Assembly: GCA_026075535.2 (NCBI GenBank)
Contig: AP026544.2
Span: forward strand, 8,122,001 to 8,186,000
DNA: 64,000 nt
Reading direction: 5' to 3'
From: Tricholoma matsutake
Taxonomy: Eukaryota > Basidiomycota > Agaricomycetes > Agaricales > Tricholomataceae
Part shown: one piece after another, positions 43,216-53,473 of the stretch
How the letters are laid out: every line of letters begins with the position of its first letter
Position numbering within the stretch: position 1 is the first letter of the stretch
The notes under the pieces: generated by a model
The model's database searches: none
What the model was told of the DNA's origin: nothing
What the model saw: the letters and a program-made list of their open reading frames with translations, nothing else
Translations under genes and position numbers: made by a program

Positions 43216-44770
43216 CCTGTATTCACACAGGAACAACTCACCTCTTCCCTTTGCGCCACCTACCTTGCAACACCTATCCTTCAACAAGCAGTAATCATGG
43301 ATGTTGAGAAACTTCACCATGACATCTGCATCGCCCTACCCCTTGACCCCCTATCATCTGCACATCTTCTGACACCTGTTGACCCCAACTGGACCATAGA
43401 TGAGGCAGGTCTTCTCTGCCACTTCGACTGGATTTATGTTCCAGATGTTGTAGATCTCCGCCTCAAGGTCCTTCAGCACAAACACGATCATATTCTCTCT
43501 GGCCACTTTGGACAAAACAAGACCCAGCAGCTTGTCTGTCAGGAATATGTCTGGCCAAACCTCTGCACCTTCATGCAGGAATTCTGCAAATCCTGTACCA
43601 CTTGCAAATGATCCAAATCGCCTTGACACAAGCCCTATGGGTTCCTAAAGCAACTTCTGGTCCTGGAATGACCTTGGAACTCAATCTCCATGGATTTCAT
43701 TGAACAACTACCTGACTCCGATGGCCACACAGCTATCCTGGTCATCATTGACTGCCTCACCAAACAAGGCATCTTCATCCCAACTGTCAATGAAATCACA
43801 GCCCAAGAATTAGCCAACCTGTTTGTCCTCCATGTCTTCTCCAAGCATGGCATCCTGTCGCACGTCACTTGCAACTGGAGATCTGAGTTCATCTCCCATT
43901 TCTTCCACTCCCTCAGAAAAGCACTCGATATGCAGATCCACTTCACTTCCAGTTATCACCCACAAGGTGATGGTCAGATGGAACAACTTAATCAGACCTT
44001 GGAACAGTACCTCCAGATCTTCTGCAACTATCAGCAGGACGACTGGTCTCACCTCTTATCCTTGGGCGAATTTGCATACAACAATGCTCCCTCTGCCTCT
44101 ACAGGCATATCCCCTTTCTTTGCCAACAAAGGCTACCACCTGAGCATTTTGGTCTTCCCCAAATGTGACTTAGCCTCACAGTGCGCCCACGAGTTCATCG
44201 TCAACTTAGACGACCTTCATCGGGAACTTTGGAAACAGCTTGCAGCCACTCAAGAGCATTATCAAGGCCCTGCAGACAAAAATCAGGCACCTGCACCCGA
44301 CTTCAACATTGGTGACTCTGCCTATGTCAGTGCAGAAAATACCTGCACCACTCATCCCTCCAAGAAACTTTCCAAAAAGAACCATGGTCTCTTTGAAATC
44401 ATTACCCACCCAGGTACTCACTCAGTCACCCTGTGGCTTCTGGACCACATGCAGGCCATCCACTCTGTTTTCCATGTCTCCCAACTAGAAAAACACTTCC
44501 TGAACACAATTCCAAATCAAGCACAACCTCCACCTCCTCCAATCACCATCAACAATGAGCTCGAGTATGAGATCACCAAAGTCCTCGACTCCAAGGTTGA
44601 CAATCGACATCGTTGCAAGATTCTCTACCTCGTCCGATGGGAAGGGTACCAGGGGATGAAGAAACCTCCTGGCTACCTGTTATGGAACTTGACCACACCC
44701 AAGAACTCCTCGTGGACTTTCACACCCACTACCCACACAGAAACCTGGTCCATTACCCACTTAAAGTCTA
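43216..44770 (+). pseudogene. E integrase and chromodomain
   Basis: Zinc domain: HDHILSGHFGQNKTQQLVCQ and CKSCTTCK. Core: AILVIIDCLTKQGIFIP (first Asp), VTCNWRSEFISHFF where the second Asp is replaced by Asn, SSYHPQGDGQMEQLNQTLEQ (Glu). C-terminal strand: FNIGDSAYVSAENTCTTHPS. Chromodomain: YLVRWEGYQG, then a frameshift near 44650 and GDEETSWLPVMELDHTQELL. Loss of the second catalytic Asp would prevent strand transfer. Confidence 0.9.
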
Positions 44771-44838
44771 TTCATGTTACTCATTCACTCAGAAACAAAT
44801 TTTATTGCAAAAGAATTTTTTTGGATCCAACTCGATCC

Positions 44839-45844
44839 CTACACTACCACCTCTGCTTCTCCCTCTCTGTCTTTATCACCCTCTCCCCCAACCTTGCCCT
44901 CTTCTCCACCCTCATCCTTTTCTCCACCCTCACCCTCTTCTCCACTCTCACTCTCCTCCTCATCATCTGCCCACCTTTTCTCCAGATATCTCTGGAAAGC
45001 CACCCAGTCATCTCCAGACTGGCAGATCCCATGTCTTTCCTGCCAGGACTCTGGCACCGCCTGCTCCACTTCTTCTTCATCCTCGTCACTCTCCTCCCTG
45101 GCGCTTTTGTCCTCCACCCACTCTGGGTCCAATGCATCCTGGATCTCCCCTATGGATTCCCACACCGCAGTGGCCACCTCACCGAATCCCTTTCTCATCA
45201 TCTTCATCATCTGCTGCATCAGCTCCACATTTTCCCCACTATTTCCTGTCATCCCCATCATTCCTGCTGTTTTTGCTCCAGGGGCCTCCTGCCCCTCCCA
45301 CACTACCTCTTCGCACTTGTGTTTGACATGTGTGCAGTTATTGCACATGTGTCCCCTCGCACCCATCTTGAAACAAGCAATTTTTTGATATTTGCATCTA
45401 GGCCACTTATCAGTAAAAGAAGGCTGAGAAGGAAAACAAGAATGCACCTTTTGCAGGGCAATGCCACCTGCACCCACACCAGACCCTCTGACTCCTCTGA
45501 CCCCACTCATGCCTTCAACTTGGTAACTTTCTTTTTCTTCAGGGACTTGCTCCCCTTGGCCTTGTCCTCCAAACCCACAGCTGCAGCTGCCCACTTCTTC
45601 TCCACTTGTTGTGTGGCCACTGCCTCCTTCTTCTGTGCCTCTCTGCCTGGCACACCTCCTCCGCCTTTGCAGCCTCCTCTGCTGCCTTTTGTGCCTCCTG
45701 CACCTGGCATTCCTCCTCCCTCACCACTTCCTCCAGCTCCTTCATCTCTTGTTCCATCTGCTCCTTCATTGCCCACTCCCTCTGTTTGTGTTGGGCCTTC
45801 ATCATGGCCAATTTGATTTGCATGGAGACTGCTGGGGGGGACAT
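44839..45844 (-). pseudogene. Antisense frame in E: coiled coil plus Cys-cluster protein
   Basis: Minus ATG at 45844 (MSPPAVSMQIKLAMMKAQHK) starts a strong coiled coil (MKEQMEQEMKELEEVVREEE and QKAAEEAAKAEE). Two shifts lead through a basic stretch (LEDKAKGSKSLKKKKVTKL) into GVGAGGIALQKVHSCF and a Cys cluster: PRCKYQKIACFKMGARGH then CNNCTHVKHKCEEVVWEG. C-N-N-C-x6-C is half of a Zn2Cys6 pattern. A helical MQQMMKMMRKGFGEVA follows, then WVAFQRYLEKRWADD and a very acidic tail. It lies wholly between pol and the 3' LTR. Resembles a fungal DNA-binding-type protein; function unknown. Confidence 0.65.
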
Positions 45845-45964
45845 ATTTGATAGGTGATGGGGGTAGGAAACAATGTGAAAAATTTTCAACCAACTACCAC
45901 ATTCGGAAATTCAACCAACTTCCTTATTCAGACTCAAACACTCACATGCCTCGTAGGCTCAGCA

Positions 45965-45979
45965 CTAAGGGGGAAATAC
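45965..45979 (+). other. Polypurine tract of E
   Basis: ctaagggggaaatac abuts the 3' LTR. Confidence 0.7.
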
Positions 45980-46685
45980 TGTCAAGAACCATTCCTTGCC
46001 CAATCAGAACCCACATCCATCTGACCCTTTTCTGCACATCAAACCCAACATTCATCTACTCCTCCCACTTTCATTCCTGGCTGCCTTGCACTGCCCACAC
46101 TGCTGTGCACCAGGCCGCCTTGTACAGCACCCATGGCTGCCTTCCCAATGCTGCTGTCTCTTTTGCAAATTCAACTATGGATTCCTGTGCAGCTCCCACT
46201 AGGTAATTTATCTACACAGTCGAGACACTGCTGCAGCTTCCATTTCTGTTCTGTCTTTATTCTGGACTACAGTATTTAAGCTTAGTTAGTTTCACCTTGT
46301 ATTCCTCAGTTCATATATCAACATAGACTCGACTTAACCTGCCAATCTGAATCTCCTTCTACTCCTACCTCAGATCTCTAAGAGTCTGAACTCCATTTGA
46401 CTCAACCTCTAGTCTCCCTCTGAAGTTCTAATCTCTTCTGAACTTAACCCAAGTCCCTCTGTACTCCTTCCTGCATTTACCCACACTTCCCCACTTCTAC
46501 CTCCAAACCTTTGTCTTAAAATTAGGACACCAGATGAGGTGAAGGGCACAGCTTCTTACAAGCTGAAGCCAACTCCTTTCTGTTTTCCCCTCTGCAGAAT
46601 CTGCCATGACCTGACAACCTTCCACTATCAACACCCACAGGGTCTGATCGGATTCCAATGTACCTTCTAGGATCAGTTCTTAACA
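45980..46685 (+). repeat. 3' LTR of E (706 bp)
   Basis: Matches the 5' LTR end to end; followed by GCACT (46686-46690). Confidence 0.94.
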
Positions 46686-46690
46686 GCACT

Positions 46691-47282
46691 CAAAAGTACA
46701 TCAACAAATAGAATGTGTGCACACCACTCCCAATTTGTTTAGTGAGAGTATCACTTGCAATTACATCAACAGCAGGTGACCTGTGAGTGTAGTTTAACAC
46801 TTGATGGGAATGCTCAATGCCCAAAGCTCTTCCACTGTGAAGCAAAATGCTTGGAGATGAACATTGTGCCAGCCTTAAGAATAAGAATCTGCTATGGGAG
46901 ACTAACTTGTTGAATCTGATGCTTGGAAGGAGCCCTGTTGTTGTATGCAATACATTGTGCCCACAACCATGCTTGACAAATGCATGCACATGATCCAGCC
47001 TGTGTTCAAGGGTCACTTCGAATGCCATCCCAAGTATCTTCATTCACAAAGAGGCAGCCCATAACCATGATCATTGCATAACCCAAGACATACAGGTTGC
47101 GCAGTTCAAGGATCATTGCAAAGGGTGCCTATAGTCATCATACTGCATTGAGGTTGCAACCATGCATGTTTTGTCTCAAGTGACTCTAGCCTGGAGAATT
47201 TGCTATGGTGAATGATGGATCAGGCCTACAATCATGCCTGATGCACTTGAGACTAGATAATCTGAACATGTATGCAGTACTT
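46691..47282. other. Unassigned spacer between E and O
   Basis: No gene recognised. Contains several CAAYCATGCTTGAC-like words (about 46970, 47228) also seen right of O at 49384, so both sides of O may be one older repeat. Confidence 0.4.
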
Positions 47283-47523
47283 TACAGTCCCCCACCTGTC
47301 CTAGTGGACTCCAACCGGACTGACCAGAGTCCACTGGAGTCTGAGTGGAGTCCAATTGAACTACACTAAGTCATGTAGAGTTCAATCCCCCATTGGAGTC
47401 CAACTGGAGTCTGAGTGGAGTCCAACTGGAGTCCGAGTGCAACCAAATGATAAGTCAATTAGATATGAGCTCAAAGGACTTCGGACTTGGTGAATATCAT
47501 TAAGTACCCGCAAAATAAATTTG

Positions 47524-47612
47524 TGTACTGCAGGAATTGAACTCAAGACCTCACCATAAGGAATCACATGACAAACCAAACAAGTGTGCTCAACCACTTG
47601 AGCCACAGGAGA
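47524..47612 (-). ncRNA. tRNA-like module, left end of O
   Basis: Minus strand: A-box TGGCTCAAGTGG and, about 45 bases later, B-box GAGTTCAATTCC, total about 85 nt. Arms pair poorly, so it is tRNA-derived (SINE-like) rather than a working tRNA gene. Confidence 0.55.
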
Positions 47613-47759
47613 TTTATTGGGGATCAATATAAGGTTTATTTATGACTCAACTTTTCATATTCTTTGAGGAGGCATTTTTCAAACAATTAAGATCAAAATT
47701 TTTTAATTAACCACATCCCTCGTGTAGGACATGAGGGAGTGGGTATAATATAATAATAA

Positions 47760-48440
47760 ACAAAAAAAAACCCCTCTCGCATCTTGCGAGAGGGGGGGTT
47801 GGGGGATGCAGTCTGGGGTGGGTGTCATCACCCACCCCTCCTCGCACGCATCTGTCGCCATAGCAAGCCGCACCCATCATCCACCCTATGAGCAGAGGCT
47901 CATAGGCATGGGGATGGGTGCCATGGTCATCATAGCCCTGGTCTACCCACCATCCACCCGATGAGCAGGTGCTCGTTGGCGTGGGGTGGGTGGGTTGTCG
48001 GTTTTGTGGGTCTCCTAGTTCAGAGGGGTTGGGGGGAGGGGTCAGTGATGTGGCATGCAAGGGAGGTAGTAGGTGGGTATCCTGCTCTGCAGGTCTCCCA
48101 TTACCCCTCTGCCGTCTCCTACCCTTTATTGACACCCTCACATCCTGTTTGGATGGGGAGGAGGGGGCTGGCATGGGTGTCGTCGGGTCTGGGTTGATCC
48201 CCGTCATTCTGTGTTGGCATCGGCATTGCCCTGTCATCATTCGCCATTGTCACCTCCATTCCACCTGTGATCCACCCCCCGAGCAGTTGCTCAAGGGGCT
48301 GGAGGCAGGTGGTGTGTTGTTGGCCCCATTGCTTCACGTTCTGGGGGTCCTGGTGACACTCACGATCCACCCTATGAGCAGGGGCTTGCAGGCATGGCGT
48401 GGGTGTGTGGGGTTGTCTCGCATCCAGCCATTGGTTGTTA
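47760..48440 (-). pseudogene. O cassette, downstream repeats of the P-L-L-I-G-W motif
   Basis: On the minus strand four copies of a short coding motif occur in palindromic DNA: CKPLLIGW (48369-48392), LEQLLGGW (48272-48300), NEHLLIGW (47955-47976) and YEPLLIGW (47885-47905). The first is in frame with the spliced exons upstream and ends at a TGA near 48350. The others are in separate open stretches, suggesting tandem duplication and decay. No known domain. Confidence 0.5.
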
Positions 48441-48455
48441 CCAGTAGAGTAGAAC

Positions 48456-48520
48456 CTACAAAACTAAAGAAACTGGTTGGTTAGTTTATAAAAACAAAAA
48501 GCAAATGAAAAAAAACTTAC
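48456..48520 (-). other. 65-nt intron 2 of the O cassette
   Basis: GTAAGTTTTTTTTC donor, AAACTAACC branch region, TTTTGTAG acceptor on the minus strand. Phase 1, as intron 1. Confidence 0.75.
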
Positions 48521-48616
48521 CTAGGGCCCAAATGATGTGATCTGCATCATTTGGGTCTGCATTCCATCCAGTCAGCTCATTTGTGGGTGGTGGCGTCGTT
48601 ACCAGTAGTTTATAAC
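48521..48616 (-). CDS. O cassette exon 2 (96 nt, symmetric)
   Basis: Exactly 32 codons with phase-1 borders on both sides. Reads YKLLVTTPPPTNELTGWNAD then PNDADHIIWALG, clearly a duplicate of the end of exon 1 (PPPTNELNGWNAGPNDADRI). Splicing into exon 3 gives GSTLLVTTNGWMRDNPTHPR followed by CKPLLIGW, in frame. Confidence 0.65.
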
Positions 48617-48681
48617 CTAAAAAACTAAAGAAACTGGTTAGTTAGTTTATAAAAACAAAAAGCAAACGAAAAAAAACTTAC
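48617..48681 (-). other. 65-nt intron 1 of the O cassette
   Basis: GTAAGTTTTTTTTCG donor, AAACTAACTAACC branch region, TTTTTTAG acceptor. Copy of intron 2. Confidence 0.75.
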
Positions 48682-48952
48682 CTAGGGCCCAAACGATGCG
48701 ATCTGCATCGTTTGGGCCTGCGTTCCATCCATTCAGCTCGTTTGTGGGTGGTGGTGATGGTGGATTGGGCATGGGAGCAGTGGCAGTGGGTGTCCACGCA
48801 GTGGTGGTGGTGGTAGAGAGAGGAGGGAGGGAGGCGGCATTGACAGTGGTGGTGGTGAGTGATGAGCTGGCACATTTGATGATGCGGCAATATGCTTTGT
48901 CATACACAGCTGCACCACAGTACCTAATGCAAGTAGATGATGCCTTACACAA
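48682..48952 (-). CDS. O cassette exon 1
   Basis: Minus ATG at 48952 (MCKASSTCIRYCGAAVYDKA) opens 90 codons plus one base up to the donor. The middle is Thr/Pro-rich low complexity (TTTTTAWTPTATAPMPN); the end is NELNGWNAGPNDADRIVWAL. P encodes a related but broken N-terminus and the words MGPNDFIIVWAP. No signal peptide or known domain. A real transcript is plausible but unproved. Confidence 0.5.
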
Positions 48953-49040
48953 GGTACTGTGGTGTAACGGTTATATTGTGCATCATGATTGATTACATAA
49001 GCAACCTATGGGGATCTGGGTTCGATTCCTTTTCTTACAC
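48953..49040 (+). ncRNA. tRNA-like module, right end of O
   Basis: A-box TGGTGTAACGGTTA and B-box GGGTTCGATTCC at tRNA spacing, followed by TTTTCTTACACACTTTTT that could act as a Pol III stop. The plus strand reads outward into the subterminal GGACTCC array. Confidence 0.6.
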
Positions 49041-49313
49041 ACTTTTTCAATGGAATCCGACTGGACTCCACTCAGACTCCAACCAGACTCCAACCAGACT
49101 CCAACTGGACTCCAACTGGACTCCACTGGACCAGTCCGAGTGGAATCCGGTGTTTGAGTGGATTCCACTCGGAGTCTGGTCGGACTGGACTGGGACTGGA
49201 CTGGCAACTTTGCAGGCAGTTGGCTGGTGACCAGTCCCAGTGGACTCCAGTCGAACTCTGGTCAGTCCGGTCAGACTCCAGTCGGAGTCCACTAGGAAAG
49301 GTGGGGGAGTGTA

Positions 49314-49998
49314 AAGACCTCCGTGTATGTGGTTTTTGATTTGCCTGCCTGAATAGAATCTGGAGTAAAGAAATTGGGACTGCAATCATGCTTGACCCAT
49401 CACATGGTGCTTGGTGGGAGTCAAAGACAATGTGTACAAATAAGTGCCCATCTGTGAGAGATCTAGACAGACACAATAGAACATCTCACATAGGTGACAG
49501 TTCAAAAGTCATAAGGTATAAGGTCCTTAGGCTAATATTGTATTCCATGGGCATGCATACATGGGTTTGAAACATGAGTTGCAAGTGTACTGTAGGAAGG
49601 GATACAGGAGGAATGCATTGAGGTATGCCAAGGATGTAGGTGTAATAACAATGAAGATGGTGTAACCATGCACTCAGGTGTGCATGCAGTAGATACAGTC
49701 ATGTGATCCTGTGTTGATATCCATGTAGACTAGGGATTGTCTCATCATCGCAACCACAGCATTGCTATACACAGCTTTTGCCCTTGATTTTGGGCATTTC
49801 CCCTCTGCTTCTGTGAGACTGCACATCTCCACCTGGTGACAACAGGTCATTTTGACTCCATACACTGAGTTTCTCCACCTGCTGTTTTTTTTTGTGATGT
49901 GTTTCAGTTCCCTCAGTTCTGCATCCAGTTCTCTGTTATCTGCCAACTGTCTCTGTTTATTCATCTGTCTACTGTCAACACTGCTGTCTACTGTCATT
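49314..49998. other. Unassigned, right of O
   Basis: No convincing gene. May be the other half of the sequence at 46691-47282, split by O. Confidence 0.35.
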
Positions 49999-51622
49999 AT
50001 GGGAAAGAAGAAACCAGCAGTGAAAACTGCACCACCTGCACCAGCACCAGCATGGGAAGACCTCATGATTCAGGTCCAACAGCACCAGCCAGAGCTCTAT
50101 GAGGCCATCATGGCATGAGGTCAAGAACAAGCATACGAGTTGGTGAAGGGTATGATTGCAAGGACCCTGGAGAAAGGGAGAGCCTCGATCTTGGAAGAGG
50201 GAAGGAAGGAAGGCCTCGCACAAGGATGGAACAATGCACTGACAGAGCTTGCATCGACATGAGACATCATATCCATACCAGCTGCCAGTGGAACCCAAAC
50301 CACACACAAAACTGCTGACTCAAGCACCCAAATGATGGACAACTGCACCATTGACTCAAGCACCCAGACAACCTCCACCTCCACTGCTGACTCCATCACA
50401 CAGATGGCACCCCTCGATGATGCTGCTTCCAACCATCCATCACCACTGTCACCAGCCACATCATCCCTAGCAATGGCCCCACCAGTCCCATCAACAATGC
50501 CAACATCATCAACAAAACAATGCCAACATCATCAACAAAACAATGCCAACATCATCAACAACTGCCCCCACAACCTCTTCTCCTGCTTTAAAATGGCCAC
50601 CACAACCTCGTGAATGGCAGCTCTCACTCCCAGGCCAACCCACAGCACTCCAGCAGACTCCACAGCCCCTCGTGTTGCACCCTGAGCCTCCCTGTGCCAC
50701 TGCCACACCACTGCCAACAACAGCAGCAACACCTGTTGCTACCACCTCCAAAACAGTGACTAGAGCTGTATCTAGCACCCAGACCACCTCTGACACCTCA
50801 GAGACAGCTACCCAGACAAATGGCAACCCATGACGACCATCTACAGCCCAGAAAATGGAGTCGTGCGAAAATGAGCAGATGTGTTCATCAGAATGTGCTG
50901 TGCACTCGATGGAACTATCCTGCTGGCCCCACCATCTCCAATGACAACCTATACCACCTCCCACATCACCCTGCTGGCCCCAGCTGGCCCCTTGACCCTT
51001 GTTTAACACCCCAAAATGTGCAGCATGACTGCCATGTCACCATCAACATGCTCATCAACGATGGCTGAACCCCTGCTCTGCCCCACTCAGGACCACTGTC
51101 CGCAGCTCCAAAACAATGGAGCACCATTCCTGAACAACCAGAACACCACCAGAATGTGTGCCAACTACCCAGCTCACTCCAGACACCCCAGAAGCAAGCC
51201 GTTTCCCCAGAACCCGCATGGTACACCCAGCCTGCATCACTGTCAACACCTGCTACACCCCCCATCTGCCCCAGCCCAGCCCAGCCCAGCTCGAAATGAG
51301 CCATTTTGCCACCACTTACCTGTTTAGACTGGGCTGAAGATGCTGAGTCCCTCCCCACCATGCCCTTGCTCCCCCGAGACCTCTCATGTCTATAGAATGC
51401 CTGCATACAGCCATTTAGAACTCTACAATGATGGACTTGACGACAATGAGCCCCACCTTGAGTCTCTCCACCATCACAACAATTTTTTCATCCAGATTCA
51501 TTATCCTATGTTTGCCCACCTCATCCTCAACCTATGTTTACTTGCCATCACCCTTCAGCTCCTGCTCTAAAGCTAAACTGGGATGAAGACCCCCATCTCG
51601 CAAATCTGAGTTGAGCTCTTTG
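49999..51622 (+). pseudogene. Unknown decayed gene Q (continues across Copia L at 58289)
   Basis: ATG at 49999 (MGKKKPAVKTAPPAPAPAWE) begins a protein with ELYEAIMA, stop TGA 50116, then QAYELVKGMIARTLEKGRAS and LEEGRKEGLAQGWNNALTEL, a charged helical domain. The middle repeats DSSTQTT / DSSTQM / TQTTS (50290-50400), Ser/Thr/Pro-rich linkers follow. The end reads APALKLNWDEDPHLANL and, across L, ALCALGWTPP (58293-58315). Several TGA/TAG codons. The TQT repeats recall hypothetical fungal proteins, but I cannot name a family. Confidence 0.5.
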
Positions 51623-51852
51623 TGTAGAGATCCAACCTAACTGGTACACAATGAGCACAGTTTATTGTACAGTAGACTAAGGTATCTAATCTATGGATGT
51701 AAGTATATATACTATAATGTTAACAATGGGGGGAATGATAAAGGCTAAGGTATAAAGGGAGAAAGAGACAAGGGGAGAGATATGATCAAAGGGGAATATT
51801 AATAGATCAAAGAGGGCACCTACAGCATGTATTCATGGTGTAGATCTCAACA
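51623..51852 (-). repeat. 3' LTR of L (230 bp)
   Basis: Minus strand TGTTGAGATCTACACC to GGATCTCTACA. Next to it, a purine stretch (cagtgaggag, minus strand) like that of K. Confidence 0.9.
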
Positions 51853-51906
51853 CTCCTCCTCACTGTGAATACTCCTCCTTGCATGGAATTGGCATGAAGA
51901 AGGTAA

Positions 51907-52897
51907 TTACTGGAGTCCAAGGAATCTGCAAAGGCAGGCAAAAGATTTGACATCCAGGGCTTTAATGAAGATGTCCGCAATATTATCATGGGTGTGCACA
52001 TATTGTACACGAAGCTCCTGGGATTGGACGTGCTCATGAAGGAAATGAAATTTGATATCAACATGCTTGATGCAGGAGTGAAGAAGCAGATCTTCAGATA
52101 AATTGATGGCAGTGGTGTTGTCACAAAGCATGGGGGGGTGCAGTAGGTGAGTGTCCAATAGCCATGAGTAGGGTACAAATCCAGATGCATTCCTTTGCTA
52201 ATTCAAAAGTGGAAACATACTCGGCCTCACAAGATGAGGCTGTGACAGTCTTCTGCTTGCAAGCCATCCAGGATATGGCACCCAATCCAAGGAAACATGC
52301 ATATCCTCCAACACTGCACCTCATATCTAAGCAATTAGCCCAGTCAGAGTCAGTGTATGCCAATAAAGAGATTAAATTATTGCCCCCCAAATATAGTTTC
52401 AGGTCCTGCATTCCTTTCAGGTAGTGAACAAGGTGGATGGTGGCATGCCAATGCTCAAAGGAATAGGAATCAAGGAATTGTGAAAGCTGTTGAATGGTGT
52501 ATGATATGTCTGGGTGCGTGGAGATGGTGAGGTATAGGAGGCAGCCTACAAGTGATCGGTATGGTAGTCCTAGTAGTTTAGTCTGCACATCAGGTGTAAG
52601 ACTTGACCAGTCAACACGCCACAGTTTCTGTCCAGGTTCCATTGGTGCCAACAATGGGTTAGCGTCAGTCTGACCAAACTGAGAGACAATCTTGTCAATT
52701 AATGCTGTTTGGGACAGAGCAACCATATGGTGTGCAGTATCCCAGGTGATGGTGATGCCAACAACAAACCAAGCTGTACCAAGATCAGATATTGTCCACA
52801 CCTTTTGCATTTGGTTTTTGAAGCGCTCATTCTCCTCCTTGCAACTAGTGATGGAAAGGTAATTGTCCACATGAACAGCCATTATGATGGTACCCAT
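51907..52897 (-). pseudogene. L RT catalytic part and RNase H
   Basis: TIIMAVHVDNYLSITSCKEE is the RT box with HVDN, the second catalytic Asp being Asn. RNase H: LLAYTDSDWANCLDMRCSVG, TASSCEAEYVSTFELAKECI, CDNTTAINLSEDLLLHSCIK, NIADIFIKALDVKSFACL. Largely open from 52897 to 52121, then one shift. Confidence 0.9.
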
Positions 52898-53470
52898 GTC
52901 AGATTTTCAGTAGTAGATGCATGACTCACAAGATAATCTCGTGAATCCCCAGGATACCATCTGGCCATGTAGTGTCTGATTCCAAATATGCCCACTTTGT
53001 TTCATGCTGTATAACCCTTGCTGCAATTCCCATACCCAATCCTCCTTTTCCAGTTCTTCAAAACCAGTTGGCTGTTCCATATATTGAATTTTGTCATCTG
53101 GTAGAAGGCCATAGAGGAAAGCCATTTTGACATCAATCTGTTGGGTGTCCCATCCAAGTGATGCCGCTATATGTAAGAGAATCCACCAAGATTCCATTCA
53201 CCCCATAGGTGAGGTGGTTTTTGTATAGTCCTTACCATAGATCTGTTCAAATCCCTTGAATACAAGCCATACCTTCCAACAAACCACTCAACCAGTCTCA
53301 TCATGTTTAATATGGAAGACCAGATGACCTTTATGAATTTGGCACCCTTGCAGTGGTACATCAGTGTGTGGGATAAGTTTGTATATGGACATATCTTTCA
53401 GAGATTGTAATTCCTCCCAGTAGCCTTCTTCCCATTGTTTAGCATCTGCTGAATTCTTGGCATCTTCCAA
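52898..53470 (-). pseudogene. L RT N-terminal part
   Basis: KGHLVFHIKHDETG, then a shift and ILLHIAASLGWDTQQIDVKM with the first catalytic Asp, LYGLLPDDKIQYMEQPTGFE, GLYSMKQSGHIWNQTL. Same order as K. Confidence 0.88.
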
Positions 53471-53473
53471 AGA

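Larger units (their letters stand above)
37762..46685 (+). mobile_element. Complete Gypsy retrotransposon E (8.9 kb) with antisense frame
   Basis: LTRs at 37762-38465 and 45980-46685 with perfect 5-bp duplications GCACT (37757-37761, 46686-46690). Gag is interrupted after 35 codons by a 1.2-kb insert S. Pol runs 41100-44770 and is disabled by shifts and TGA codons. About 1.05 kb between pol and the 3' LTR is filled by an antisense reading frame. Element A and the solo LTR 6285-6992 are further copies. Confidence 0.95.
48437..48757 (-). repeat. Tandem duplication of an exon-intron unit (161-bp period) in O
   Basis: 48437-48597 and 48598-48757 are near-identical. Each contains, on the minus strand, a coding part ending in a GGGCCCAAAYGATG hairpin, followed by a 65-nt intron. 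Confidence 0.85.
47285..49311 (-). mobile_element. Non-autonomous TIR element O (2027 bp) with tRNA-like ends
   Basis: Ends CAGTCCCCCACCTGTCCTAG and, reversed, CACTCCCCCACCTTTCCTAG, flanked by TA (47283-47284, 49312-49313). About 230 to 280 bases inside each end are filled with GGACTCCRACTGGA-type words. A tRNA-like sequence lies at the inner border of each array, pointing outward. The centre holds an intron-containing cassette read from the minus strand. P (63430 onward) is a second copy. No transposase. Confidence 0.82.

Noticed and set aside
43690..45816. A 708-codon plus-strand frame taken as one long protein
   Set aside because: Integrase and chromodomain end near 44770 after a frameshift. 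The rest is a Ser/Pro/His-rich shadow of the antisense frame and has no domain.
47524..47612. A functional tRNA gene
   Set aside because: Acceptor and T stems pair poorly; boxes remain but the fold does not.
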